Assembly: GCA_030427865.1 (NCBI GenBank)
Contig: JAUICK010000011.1
Coordinates: forward strand, 1-64,000
Length of the DNA: 64,000 nt
DNA from: Bacteroidia bacterium
GTDB taxonomy: Bacteria > Bacteroidota > Bacteroidia > Flavobacteriales > Flavobacteriaceae
Reading direction: 5' to 3'
This document shows, piece after piece, positions 50,706 to 60,003 of this stretch. The stretch's first letter is position 1, and each line of letters begins with the position of its first letter. The position numbers and the translations under genes are program-made. The notes under the pieces are model-generated. The model was not told the DNA's origin. It did not search any database and saw only the letters and a program-made list of their open reading frames with translations.

Positions 50706-51713
50706 TTAATGATTTTGTTGATGTAATTCTTTAATTATTTCTTCTGCAGGTTTATTTTGTGGTGTAAACATGTTGTTTTTTTCTCCACCAACTTTTTCGT
50801 GTTTATAAAACCATTTCCATAAAAAGCCTCCAGCAAACCAATCTTCTTTCCAAAATTGTTTATGAATTACTTTTAACCCATTTACTTGAGCTTGTAAATT
50901 AACTTCACCCAAGGTTCTATCGTAATTCCAAGGTTCTTTTGCGTTATAATCTACACTTCTATAACCATATTCTGTAAACAAAACTTTTTTTTGATATTGA
51001 TTCTGTATTCTTAGAATTTCTTTTTTGTGAGGCATCCATCCTTTTTCTAAATCTTTAATTTCTGGAGTTTTTTTATCACTTAGAGGAAAATATGCATCTA
51101 TACCTATGTAATCTAAACTTTTCCATAAAGGTACGCGTTTAAATTCATCCCAGTTGGCAGCATAAGTTAGTTTACCTTTATACACCTCTCTAATTTTAGC
51201 AATTAATTCTTGCCAATACAGAGGTCTTTTTAGCACAAATTTTTCTAATTCTGTGCCGATACAAAAAATTTCTGCCTTTAATTTCTGTGCAGTTTTTGCA
51301 TAAGTAATGATAAAAGAGGTATAAGAATTTTCTAAAATCGTCCATTCTTGTTCTGTCTTCATCTCTATTAAACCAGTATATTGTCCTCCCCATACCCAAA
51401 TTTGTGGCTTTACCATTATTTTTATATTATTTTTTTGAAATTCGGTGGCATATTGAATCAAACCTGCTTTTGTTTCTCCAAACCATTGTTTATTGGTATT
51501 ATGAATTATTTTCGGTGAAGACAATTTTCTAATAAAACCAAAAGGCATCAATGCAACATAATTGCTTTGTGCCTTTATAACAGATTTTGTATGTGATGTA
51601 TTGATGCTATCTCCAGATGCAACAAAACTAATTCCGTTTATTTTTTTATGTTGGCTATTGCAAGATATTTGAATAAAAATCAGCAATAAAAAAAGGAGTT
51701 TGTATGTTTTCAT
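50706..51713 (-). CDS. Glycoside hydrolase family 113-like lipoprotein
   Basis: 335 residues from the ATG at 51713; the TTG at 51719 is less likely. Lipoprotein signal with lipobox QISC. The (beta/alpha)8 domain follows with KIMVKPQIWVWGGQ near 100, FCIGTELEKF near 152 (acid/base Glu in GTELE), DYIGIDAYFPL near 202 and VLFTEYGYRS near 240 (nucleophile Glu). These match beta-mannanase-like GH113 enzymes. The start codon lies in the loop of a terminator-like hairpin. Confidence 0.82.
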   Translation of the reverse strand: MKTYKLLFLLLIFIQISCNSQHKKINGISFVASGDSINTSHTKSVIKAQSNYVALMPFGFIRKLSSPKIIHNTNKQWFGETKAGLIQYATEFQKNNIKIMVKPQIWVWGGQYTGLIEMKTEQEWTILENSYTSFIITYAKTAQKLKAEIFCIGTELEKFVLKRPLYWQELIAKIREVYKGKLTYAANWDEFKRVPLWKSLDYIGIDAYFPLSDKKTPEIKDLEKGWMPHKKEILRIQNQYQKKVLFTEYGYRSVDYNAKEPWNYDRTLGEVNLQAQVNGLKVIHKQFWKEDWFAGGFLWKWFYKHEKVGGEKNNMFTPQNKPAEEIIKELHQQNH

Positions 51714-51725
51714 AATCAAACTCCT
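51687..51725 (-). terminator. Terminator-like hairpin overlapping a start codon
   Basis: On the minus strand AGGAGTTTG and CAAACTCCT (plus 51717-51725 and 51694-51702) form a 9-bp stem followed by U7. The loop holds the ATG of the GH113-like gene, and the stem's second half is coding. It lies 15 bases after the stop of the upstream barrel gene. Confidence 0.65.
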
Positions 51726-51739
51726 AATTTAGTTTTTTA

Positions 51740-52687
51740 CTAAAACAATGCTCTTAAACCAATGTTAAAACTTTGTCCTAAACCTGTAGCTGTACCTCTT
51801 ACAAATTTACTGTATAAAACCTCTAAGTTAAGTACTTCTGTTAATTGGTATTTTCCTCCAAAACCTAAAGATGTAAAATCTTGTGTAAAATCTCCAAATC
51901 TTTGAAAATGTTGAACAAATCCTAACACTGTAGATTTATCACTTGGAAAGTAACTCATAAAAACTCCAGGGGCTAACACAAATGTATTGTTAGCAAAACT
52001 TCCATCAATTCTATTACCATTAACATCCTCAACTGCTTTTTTACCAAAATGATATTCTGTATTTAATTCTGTAAATAGTTGCCAATCTCCACTTGGTAAT
52101 GTGTAATCATAAAAAAATCGATTTTGGAAAGTATATCCCTTTTGGTCTAAAAAAACTGCATTTCTGGTAATGTTTCCATTCGCATCTTTTAAACCATCTT
52201 CTGTTTCTTGATCTATTAAAGGAATATGGAAAGCAGATTGAATTGTAAAATTCCCAACATTACGTATAGGATTAAATTTAATTGCTGGTGCAAAAGATGT
52301 AATTCCAGAACGTGCTGTTCCAGATTCCCCATCAAAAGAAAAAACATCTAAGGCATTTCTTCCTCCAATAACATTAGATCTAAATTCTAAAAGTAAACCA
52401 ATATTAAAACTACTATTTTTAGAAATACCTGTAAAAACATCTATTGTAGATGTTAAAAAACTTTCTCTTGGCTTGGTTCTTTTAGCTCCATTAGGTCCAA
52501 ATAAATCTTTTGTTTCTGTATATAAATTATTAAAAAACTTAATATCCCACTGTCCTTTGTCTAATAATTTAGAAGGTGTATAAGTTTGAATGTTACTTTT
52601 GTTATCGTCATTATCATCTTGAGCATAAGATTGTAAGCTAAGAATAAATGTAAGTGCAAATACGATTTTTAATAGAATATGTCTCAT
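51740..52687 (-). CDS. Outer-membrane beta-barrel protein
   Basis: 315 residues: signal peptide (1-22, ending SYAQ), acid-rich start DDNDDNKSN, then many short amphipathic strands and a C-terminal aromatic (GLRALF). Looks like the porin/'transporter' barrels of Bacteroidetes, with no plug or TonB box. Substrate unknown. The GH113-like gene follows through a terminator-like hairpin, so a partial read-through operon is possible. Confidence 0.7.
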   Translation of the reverse strand: MRHILLKIVFALTFILSLQSYAQDDNDDNKSNIQTYTPSKLLDKGQWDIKFFNNLYTETKDLFGPNGAKRTKPRESFLTSTIDVFTGISKNSSFNIGLLLEFRSNVIGGRNALDVFSFDGESGTARSGITSFAPAIKFNPIRNVGNFTIQSAFHIPLIDQETEDGLKDANGNITRNAVFLDQKGYTFQNRFFYDYTLPSGDWQLFTELNTEYHFGKKAVEDVNGNRIDGSFANNTFVLAPGVFMSYFPSDKSTVLGFVQHFQRFGDFTQDFTSLGFGGKYQLTEVLNLEVLYSKFVRGTATGLGQSFNIGLRALF

Positions 52688-52857
52688 TTTATAGAATTAA
52701 TTATTTTAATTTATCTTTTTTCTACAACATAAGTCTACACAATATAAAACTACTTACAAACTTTTTTAAAAATTATTATTTAAAACCATTCTAAATTATA
52801 GTTCTTCATTAAGTTCTTAACTTTAACTTCGACATAATTTGCAAGAATCAATCAACT

Positions 52858-54207
52858 ATGAAACACATTGTAATTATTGGTAACGGAATTTCTGGAGTTA
52901 CCGCTGCAAGACATATCAGAAAAAACTCTGATCATAAAATAACCATTGTCTCTGCAGAAACCAAATACTTTTTTTCGAGAACTGCACTTATGTATATATA
53001 CATGGGACATATGAAGTTTGAACACACGCAACCTTATGAAAATTGGTTTTGGGATAAAAATAAGATTAATTTAAAAGAGGGTTATGTTGGAAAAATTAAT
53101 ACCGATGATAAAGTGTTAAAATTCTCTAATGGAGAACACCTTTCTTACGATAAATTGATTATTGCAACTGGTTCTAAACCCAATAAATTTGGATGGCCTG
53201 GGCAAGATTTAGATGGTGTAATGGGCATGTATCATAAACAAGATTTAGAAAAATTAGAAAAATATGCACCAGATAATAAAACTTGTAAAAGAGCTATAAT
53301 TGTAGGTGGTGGGTTAATTGGAATTGAGTTGGCAGAAATGTTGAGAAGTAGAAACATTTCAGTGACTTTTTTAGTAAGAGAATCGAGTTTTTGGAATGGA
53401 GTTTTACCAGCTCAAGAATCGGAAATGATTAACGAACATATTAAAGAACATCATATCGATTTACGCTTAAGCACCAACTTAAAAGAGATTAAAGCTGATG
53501 AAAATGGTCGCGTAAAATCTGTTATCATTGAAGAAACTGAAGAAGAAATCTTCTGTGATGTAGTTGGATTAACTGCTGGAGTTTCTCCTAACATCGATTT
53601 TATAAAAAACTCTCAAATTGAAACAAAAAGAGGAGTCTTAGTCAACCGTTTTTTAGAAACTAATATTTCTGATGTATACGCTATTGGAGATTGCGCAGAA
53701 CAACAAGAAGCCATTGGTCAGCGTAGAAATGTAGAAGCTGTTTGGTACACAGGAAGAATGATGGGTGAAACCCTTGCACAAACAATTTGCGGAAATAAAA
53801 CCGAATACAAACCCGGACATTGGTTTAATTCTGCAAAGTTTTTAGATATCGAATATCAAACCTATGGTTGGGTTTTTAGTGAGCGAAATAAAAAAGAAAA
53901 CGAACAATACTTTCAGTGGAGACATCCAAAAGATTACAAATGTATTACCATTTCTTTTGATAAAGATTCGCATCAGTTTTTAGGCATCAACACATTCGGA
54001 ATTCGAATGCGTCACGAAATTTTTGACAGATGGTTAACTCAAAATCAATCTGTAGAATATGTTCTTGAATATTTAGCCGACGCCAATTTTGATCCAGAGT
54101 TTTACAAATTACATGAAGCTGAAATTGTTGCTAAATTCAATAAAGAAAACAATACAAACATTCAATTAAAAAAGAAAAGTTGGAAACGTATATTCTCTAA
54201 AGTATAA
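52858..54207 (+). CDS. NAD(P)/FAD-dependent oxidoreductase
   Basis: 449 residues, pyridine nucleotide-disulfide oxidoreductase fold (rubredoxin-reductase/NirB-like). FAD loop IIGNGISGVTAARHI (5-19), NAD(P) loop IIVGGGLIGIELAEML near 150, and second FAD motif SDVYAIGDCAE near 276-286. The redox-active CxxxxC of glutathione-type enzymes is absent. The C-terminal ~120 residues form an extra domain with RHPKDYKCITISFDK. It precedes the polyferredoxin-type gene by 92 bases and could feed it electrons. Confidence 0.88.
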   Translation: MKHIVIIGNGISGVTAARHIRKNSDHKITIVSAETKYFFSRTALMYIYMGHMKFEHTQPYENWFWDKNKINLKEGYVGKINTDDKVLKFSNGEHLSYDKLIIATGSKPNKFGWPGQDLDGVMGMYHKQDLEKLEKYAPDNKTCKRAIIVGGGLIGIELAEMLRSRNISVTFLVRESSFWNGVLPAQESEMINEHIKEHHIDLRLSTNLKEIKADENGRVKSVIIEETEEEIFCDVVGLTAGVSPNIDFIKNSQIETKRGVLVNRFLETNISDVYAIGDCAEQQEAIGQRRNVEAVWYTGRMMGETLAQTICGNKTEYKPGHWFNSAKFLDIEYQTYGWVFSERNKKENEQYFQWRHPKDYKCITISFDKDSHQFLGINTFGIRMRHEIFDRWLTQNQSVEYVLEYLADANFDPEFYKLHEAEIVAKFNKENNTNIQLKKKSWKRIFSKV

Positions 54208-54299
54208 AAAATTACCCTCTAAGAAGGATTTAAGATTAACATCTTAAATCCAACAATTAAGTAGTAAAACTAACCAACTAATATTATAAAATTAACATT

Positions 54300-55922
54300 T
54301 TGAAAATAATAAAATACACAGGTTTAGTAATCTTTTTAATAGGATTAGCCATTTTTACAGGAACTATTTTTACAGGTTCCTTCAGTTTAACCCAATCTGA
54401 GTTAGATACATATATTCAAGAAAAAGGATATAAAAGTAACGTTATTAAAGAACAGTTGCAAAAAGCAGTTGTTACAGATGAATCTTTAAATATTTTCGAA
54501 TTTTCGAGCAGAGTTAGAAAAGCATTTGAAACTTCTAATAACTACTATGATAATTTAATTGCGAAATATGATGCAGAAAAAAATTGGAGTAAAAAAGGAG
54601 AACAATATCAATATAAAATTTACGGAAAACCACATACCCTAAGTTATGAATTGGCAAAAAAAGCAGGAAGTGGTTTTGTAAAAGAAAATGCAGGATTGGT
54701 ATGGTTTTTAACTTTTGGATTAGGAATTATTGGAGCGCTTTTATTTATTCTTCCAAACTTAATTTTATTAGGAAAACCAGGAATAAAAAATGATGGAATT
54801 TACTTAGAATCTGCAACCAATAGAGGGTGGATTGCTTGGTTGGTTTTAATTTACTTAGTTACCTTTTATTTAGTGTTGTATTTTATGGCAGATTATGCTG
54901 TAAACTGGACCTATATTTTAGATCCAATCAGTAACTTTTTAAATGGCGGAAATGCCTCTCAATGGTTTGTATATGGCTTTTTATATTGTACAATTATGTT
55001 AGTAATGGGCGTAAGAATGTACATCAAATACAGACATAATAAATATCAAATTGTAAGAACTTCCTCTGTTTTATTTTTCCAAATCGTATTTGCTTTTTTA
55101 ATTCCAGAAATTATGACCAGTTTAAACATGCCTGGTTATGATTTTAAAAATGCATTTCCTTTAGATTATGATTTTTTCTTTGAATGGAATTTAGACAGTT
55201 TACGAAATAGTGGCGGAATCGGAATCTTTATTTTAGTTTGGGGAGTAATTTTAACCATTGTTATCGTTCCAATTATGGTGTATTTCTTCGGAAAAAGATG
55301 GTACTGTTCTTGGGTTTGTGGTTGTGGTGGTTTAGCAGAAACCTTAGGCGACCCTTACAGACAACATTCTAACAAAAGCCTGAATGCCTGGAAATTAGAA
55401 CGCTGGTTAATCCATTCTGTATTGGTGTTTTCTTTAGTGATGACTATTGTGACTTTATATTGCTACTTCTCAGGAACAGAAAGTTTTATTGGTATCAAAT
55501 CTCAATGGATAAAAGACACTTATAGTTTCTTAATTGGAGCTTGGTTTGCTGGAGTGATTGGTACAGGTTTTTACCCTATTTTTGGAAACCGAGTTTGGTG
55601 CAGATTTGGCTGTCCATTGGCTGCCTATTTAGGTTTAGTGCAACGTTTTAAATCGCGTTTTAGAATCACTACAAATGGTGGACAATGCATTTCTTGTGGA
55701 AATTGTTCTACTTATTGTGAACAAGGAATAGATGTTAGAGCTTACGCACAAAAAGGAGAAAACATTGTAAGATCTAGTTGTGTTGGTTGCGGAATTTGTT
55801 CTGCTGTTTGCCCAAGAGGTGTTCTAAAATTAGAAAACGGACCTGAAGAAGGTAGAATAAATCCAACTGAAGTTTTATTGGGTAATAATGTAGATTTAAT
55901 GCAATTAATAAATAAAAAATAA
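54300..55922 (+). CDS. Membrane polyferredoxin-type Fe-S protein (NapH/CcoG-like)
   Basis: 540 residues. Start is TTG at 54300 (MKIIKYTGLVIFLIG); no ATG gives the N-terminal helix. About six membrane helices, cysteine pairs SWVCGCGG near 340 and RFGCPLAAYL near 438 as in NapH/NosR, then two 4Fe-4S sites near 462-505: CISCGNCSTYC and CVGCGICSAVCP, each followed by the expected Cys. Probably carries electrons across or along the inner membrane, with the FAD protein as donor. Stop and next start overlap (TAATG). Confidence 0.88.
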   Translation: MKIIKYTGLVIFLIGLAIFTGTIFTGSFSLTQSELDTYIQEKGYKSNVIKEQLQKAVVTDESLNIFEFSSRVRKAFETSNNYYDNLIAKYDAEKNWSKKGEQYQYKIYGKPHTLSYELAKKAGSGFVKENAGLVWFLTFGLGIIGALLFILPNLILLGKPGIKNDGIYLESATNRGWIAWLVLIYLVTFYLVLYFMADYAVNWTYILDPISNFLNGGNASQWFVYGFLYCTIMLVMGVRMYIKYRHNKYQIVRTSSVLFFQIVFAFLIPEIMTSLNMPGYDFKNAFPLDYDFFFEWNLDSLRNSGGIGIFILVWGVILTIVIVPIMVYFFGKRWYCSWVCGCGGLAETLGDPYRQHSNKSLNAWKLERWLIHSVLVFSLVMTIVTLYCYFSGTESFIGIKSQWIKDTYSFLIGAWFAGVIGTGFYPIFGNRVWCRFGCPLAAYLGLVQRFKSRFRITTNGGQCISCGNCSTYCEQGIDVRAYAQKGENIVRSSCVGCGICSAVCPRGVLKLENGPEEGRINPTEVLLGNNVDLMQLINKK

Positions 55923-56404
55923 TGCTTAGAAATTCCTTATTTTGTTTTTTATTATTAATGTGTTTATCGCTATTTTCTCAAAAAAAATATTACAAAGAAT
56001 TTTACAAAAATGGACAAATAAAAGAAGAAGGTTGGGTTTTAAATGATAAAAAAACTAACTATTGGAAATTTTATTACAGAAATGGTAATATTAAAAAAGA
56101 AGGGCATTTTAAAAACAATTTAGAAACCAAATATTGGTACTTTTACTCCCAAAATTCATCTATAGAAAAAGAAGGGCATTTTAAAAATGGATACAAAAAT
56201 AATTGGTGGTTATTTTACGATAATAAAGGGTTTGTGAACCATAAATGCCAATTAAAAAACAATAAAAAAAACGGATATTGCTTAATTTACAATAATAAAA
56301 AATTGATAAAAGCTGCTAAATATAAAAACGGAAAAAAAGTAAAAGAATGGACAGATTTCTCATCTTTTAAAGATGAAAACAATCTAAATGATCTAAGACA
56401 ATGA
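55922..56404 (+). CDS. MORN-repeat exported protein
   Basis: 160 residues: signal peptide (1-19) and five or six MORN/YwqK-like repeats of about 22 residues (FYKNGQIKEEGWVLN, YYRNGNIKKEGHFKN, YSQNSSIEKEGHFKN ...). Such repeats are protein or membrane binding; a toxin-antitoxin role sometimes attached to the family is not supported here. Overlaps the polyferredoxin stop by one base and the glycosyltransferase start by four, so it belongs to this operon. Confidence 0.8.
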   Translation: MLRNSLFCFLLLMCLSLFSQKKYYKEFYKNGQIKEEGWVLNDKKTNYWKFYYRNGNIKKEGHFKNNLETKYWYFYSQNSSIEKEGHFKNGYKNNWWLFYDNKGFVNHKCQLKNNKKNGYCLIYNNKKLIKAAKYKNGKKVKEWTDFSSFKDENNLNDLRQ

Positions 56405-57096
56405 AGCAGTCACTTATAAAAGTTATCATACCTGCTTATAATGAGCAAGATTCTATCGCAAATGTAATTCACGATATTCCTAAAATTGTTAATGAAATTA
56501 TTGTAGTAAGTAACAATTCTACAGACAATACAGAAATTAATGCGAAAAATGCGGGTGCTACTGTTTTAAAAGAAAATAGAAAAGGATATGGATACGCTTG
56601 TTTAAAAGGGATGAATTATATCGCAAAACAAAACAACAAACCCAATATTATTGTTTTTTTAGATGGAGATTACTCTGATTACCCAGAGCAATTAACAGAA
56701 TTAGTACATCCAATTATACATGATGATATCGATTTTGTGATTGGCTCTCGTGTTAAAAAATTAAGAGAAGCTAACTCTATGACACCTCAACAAATCTTTG
56801 GTAATTGGTTAGCTACCTCTTTAATGAAATTATTTTTTGGAGCAAAATTTACAGATTTAGGCCCTTTTAGAGCCATTAAATACAACAAGCTTTTAGCTTT
56901 AAAAATGGAAGATAAAACCTACGGTTGGACTGTAGAAATGCAATTAAAAGCAATAAAACAAAAACTAACTTATACAGAAGTACCCATGAAATATAGAAAC
57001 AGAATTGGTGTTTCTAAAGTTTCTGGTACCGTAAAAGGAACTATCTTTGCAGGTGTAAAAATTTTAGGTTGGATTTTTAAATACAGTTTTAAGTAG
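56401..57096 (+). CDS. Family 2 glycosyltransferase, dolichyl-phosphate mannose synthase-like
   Basis: 231 residues. GT2 catalytic domain: VIIPAYNEQDSIANVI near 9-24, VVSNNSTDNTE near 35, LDGDYSDYPEQ near 87 (DxD type), IGSRV near 117 and KYRNRIGVSKVSG near 198. No membrane anchor. Would make a polyprenyl-phosphate sugar for the GT-C enzyme encoded two genes downstream. Confidence 0.88.
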   Translation: MKQSLIKVIIPAYNEQDSIANVIHDIPKIVNEIIVVSNNSTDNTEINAKNAGATVLKENRKGYGYACLKGMNYIAKQNNKPNIIVFLDGDYSDYPEQLTELVHPIIHDDIDFVIGSRVKKLREANSMTPQQIFGNWLATSLMKLFFGAKFTDLGPFRAIKYNKLLALKMEDKTYGWTVEMQLKAIKQKLTYTEVPMKYRNRIGVSKVSGTVKGTIFAGVKILGWIFKYSFK

Positions 57097-58586
57097 TGGT
57101 TTTAGCATATATCATCATTGTTATTTATTCAATTTCGTTACTGCTTATTTTTATGTATGCATTAGCACAATTAAACTTGCTATTCAATTATTTAAAAGCA
57201 AGAAAAAAGCAAGACACTTCAGAAAAGTTTGATTTCTCAAATCCAGACAAAATCCCGTTTGTTACCATACAACTACCTGTGTATAACGAGTTGTATGTGA
57301 TGAAACGCTTGCTTAAAAATATTGCAAAATTAGAATACCCTAAAGAAAAATTAGAAATTCAAGTTTTAGATGATTCTACTGACGAATCTGTAGAAACTAC
57401 AGCAAAACATATCAAAAAAATTCAAGAAAAAGGGATTGATATTCAACATATTAGAAGAACCAATAGACAAGGTTTTAAAGCAGGTGCTTTAAAGGAAGGT
57501 TTAAAAATTGCCAAAGGAGAATTTATTGCCATTTTTGATGCCGATTTTTTACCACAATCAGATTGGTTGTACAAAACAGTTCCTTATTTTAAAGATGATA
57601 ATATTGGAGTAGTTCAAACACGCTGGGGGCACATTAATAGAAATTATTCTACTTTAACTAAAATTCAAGCTTTTGCTTTAGATGCCCATTTTACCTTAGA
57701 ACAAGTTGGCAGAAATAGCAAAGGGCATTTTATTAATTTTAATGGAACCGCTGGTATTTGGCGTAAAAAATGTATTTATGATGCTGGCAATTGGGAAGGA
57801 GACACGCTTACAGAAGATTTAGATTTAAGCTATAGAGCGCAATTAAAAAAATGGAAATTTAAGTATTTGGTAGATGTAGAAACTCCTGCTGAATTACCAG
57901 TAGTAATAAGTGCAGCAAGGTCGCAACAATTTAGATGGAATAAAGGTGGAGCAGAGAATTTTCAGAAAATGATAAAACGTATTATTCGAAATAAAAACAT
58001 TTCTTTAAAAACAAAAATCCATAGTTTTTTACACCTTTTAAACAGCTCTATGTTTACTTGTATTTTTTTAGTTGCTGTTTTAAGTATACCAATGCTTTAT
58101 ATTAAAAATGAGTATGCACATTTAAAAAATTATTTTTACGTAATGAGTTTCTTTGTAATTAGTTCTATCATTTTTTTTATCTGTTATTGGTATATGTACA
58201 AAAATATTTATGGAGGTGGTTTTGTTAAATTCATTAAATACATTGGCGCATTTTTTACATTTTTTTCTATCGCAATGGGATTTTCTCTACACAATACCAT
58301 TGCTGTTATAGAAGGTCATTTTGGAAAAAAAAGTGAATTTGTAAGAACACCAAAATTTAATATTAAAAAACTTTCAGATGGCTGGAAAAACAATAAGTAC
58401 ATCAAAAAGAAACCTTCTGTACATGTAATATTAGAGGGTTTGTTAGCTATTTATTTTGCTTTTGGAATGTATAGCGCTTCTATTGTTGGCGATCAAGGAG
58501 GAGATTATGGGTTATTCCCTTTTCATTTAATGCTTTTTGTTGGCTTTAGTTATGTATTTTTTAAATCAATATTCTCTAAAGCATAA
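57096..58586 (+). CDS. Cellulose synthase-like family 2 glycosyltransferase
   Basis: 496 residues; GTG start at 57096 overlapping the previous stop. N-terminal helix, then a processive GT2 domain with LDDSTDES near 82, FDADFLPQSDWL near 147, TEDLDLSYRAQ near 229 and QQFRWNKGGAENF near 269 (Q-x-x-RW), and four or five C-terminal membrane helices. Resembles CslA/glucomannan-type or bacterial beta-glycan synthases. No PilZ or BcsB neighbour, so cellulose is not implied. Confidence 0.88.
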   Translation: MVLAYIIIVIYSISLLLIFMYALAQLNLLFNYLKARKKQDTSEKFDFSNPDKIPFVTIQLPVYNELYVMKRLLKNIAKLEYPKEKLEIQVLDDSTDESVETTAKHIKKIQEKGIDIQHIRRTNRQGFKAGALKEGLKIAKGEFIAIFDADFLPQSDWLYKTVPYFKDDNIGVVQTRWGHINRNYSTLTKIQAFALDAHFTLEQVGRNSKGHFINFNGTAGIWRKKCIYDAGNWEGDTLTEDLDLSYRAQLKKWKFKYLVDVETPAELPVVISAARSQQFRWNKGGAENFQKMIKRIIRNKNISLKTKIHSFLHLLNSSMFTCIFLVAVLSIPMLYIKNEYAHLKNYFYVMSFFVISSIIFFICYWYMYKNIYGGGFVKFIKYIGAFFTFFSIAMGFSLHNTIAVIEGHFGKKSEFVRTPKFNIKKLSDGWKNNKYIKKKPSVHVILEGLLAIYFAFGMYSASIVGDQGGDYGLFPFHLMLFVGFSYVFFKSIFSKA

Positions 58587-59938
58587 TGTCTTTGTTATCA
58601 AAATATAAAGATATTTTACTCATTTTTATAAGCACAATACTTTATTTTTTAATTGCTTATTTCTTAGACAGAACAGAATTTAACAAGCTTCTTTTTCTAT
58701 GGTTTGGTCTTTTTGTATGTTTTTATTTTTTAATAAAAAACAATACTATTAACACCTCTACACTAATAGGTTTAACCATTCTTTTCCGATTCATTTTTTT
58801 ATTTGCTATTCCTAATTTATCACAAGATTTTTACAGGTTTATTTGGGATGGCCGTATGATTTTGGAAGGTTTTAATCCTTACTTATCATTGCCAGAAACT
58901 TTTATTCAGCAAGGTATACACCCTATTTCTGAAGCCTCTAATTTGTATAATGGAATGGGAGAAATGAACGGAAGTCATTACACCAACTATCCACCACTAA
59001 ATCAATTGTGTTTTCTAACAGCTGCCTTTTTTGCTAATAAAAGTATTTTTGGTTCTGTAGTTGTTTTAAGAGTAATTATCATTTTAGCAGATATTGGAAT
59101 TTTATATTTTGGAAAGAAATTATTAGAGCAATTACAACTCTCTGTAAAAAATATTTTTTGGTATGTTTTAAATCCATTTATCATTATAGAAATGACAGGA
59201 AATTTACATTTCGAACCCGTAATGTTATTTTTCTTAATTTGGAGTTTTTACAAATTACAACAACAAAAATGGATTTGGGCTGCAGTACTTTTAGCTTGTG
59301 CTGTTTCTGTAAAATTAATTCCATTGTTATTTTTACCTTTATTTTATCAATGGTTTGTAAAAAAAGAGCAGGTTTGGTTTTTAGGGCTAAAAAAATTGGC
59401 GAGTTTCTATGGTATTGTGTTAGCAACAACTATTTTATTTTTTCTACCTTTTTATTCATCAGAATTAATTACAAACTATTCAAATTCAGTAGGTTTATGG
59501 TTTAGAAATTTTGAATTTAATGCAAGTCTTTATTATATTTTTAGAGAAATTGGTTACCTTTTTAGAGGCTGGAATGAAATTGCAATTATTGGAAAAATAA
59601 CACCAATTTTAACCTTACTTTTTTTAGTTTTTATCACTTTTTATAGAAAAAACAAAACCTTAGTTGCGTTAATAACTGCACTTTTATTTGCAATATGTTT
59701 CTATTATTTTACGGCAACAACTGTGCATCCTTGGTATTTGGCAACTCCATTAATCTTGTCGGTTTTTACAAAATATCGTTTTCCAGTAATTTGGACTGTT
59801 GTTGTTATTTTTAGCTATCAAGCCTATGCAAATTTACCATGGAAAGAAAACTTATGGTTAGTTGCAGCAGAATATCTAATTCTTTTTAGTTTTTTATTTT
59901 TTGAAATTCGAAAAAACAAGAACATTATTAAATTGTAA
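58586..59938 (+). CDS. Membrane mannosyltransferase-like GT-C protein
   Basis: 450 residues, about eleven hydrophobic helices. GT-C features: SQDFYRFIWDGRMILEGFNPY near 76-96 (catalytic Asp/Arg in the first loop) and HYTNYPPLNQL near 131. Similar to DUF2029/GT87-type polyprenol-linked mannosyltransferases. Last gene of the overlapping operon from 54300. Confidence 0.78.
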   Translation: MSLLSKYKDILLIFISTILYFLIAYFLDRTEFNKLLFLWFGLFVCFYFLIKNNTINTSTLIGLTILFRFIFLFAIPNLSQDFYRFIWDGRMILEGFNPYLSLPETFIQQGIHPISEASNLYNGMGEMNGSHYTNYPPLNQLCFLTAAFFANKSIFGSVVVLRVIIILADIGILYFGKKLLEQLQLSVKNIFWYVLNPFIIIEMTGNLHFEPVMLFFLIWSFYKLQQQKWIWAAVLLACAVSVKLIPLLFLPLFYQWFVKKEQVWFLGLKKLASFYGIVLATTILFFLPFYSSELITNYSNSVGLWFRNFEFNASLYYIFREIGYLFRGWNEIAIIGKITPILTLLFLVFITFYRKNKTLVALITALLFAICFYYFTATTVHPWYLATPLILSVFTKYRFPVIWTVVVIFSYQAYANLPWKENLWLVAAEYLILFSFLFFEIRKNKNIIKL

Positions 59939-60003
59939 AATCTATATTTTTAAACTCTATTCTCAATGATTTTTGTATTTTAGAGCTTAATTTTATCATT
60001 AAA

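Noticed and set aside
55922..56404. MORN protein as an antitoxin
   Set aside because: The family is sometimes labelled as a toxin-antitoxin part, but no toxin gene is adjacent and the protein is exported.
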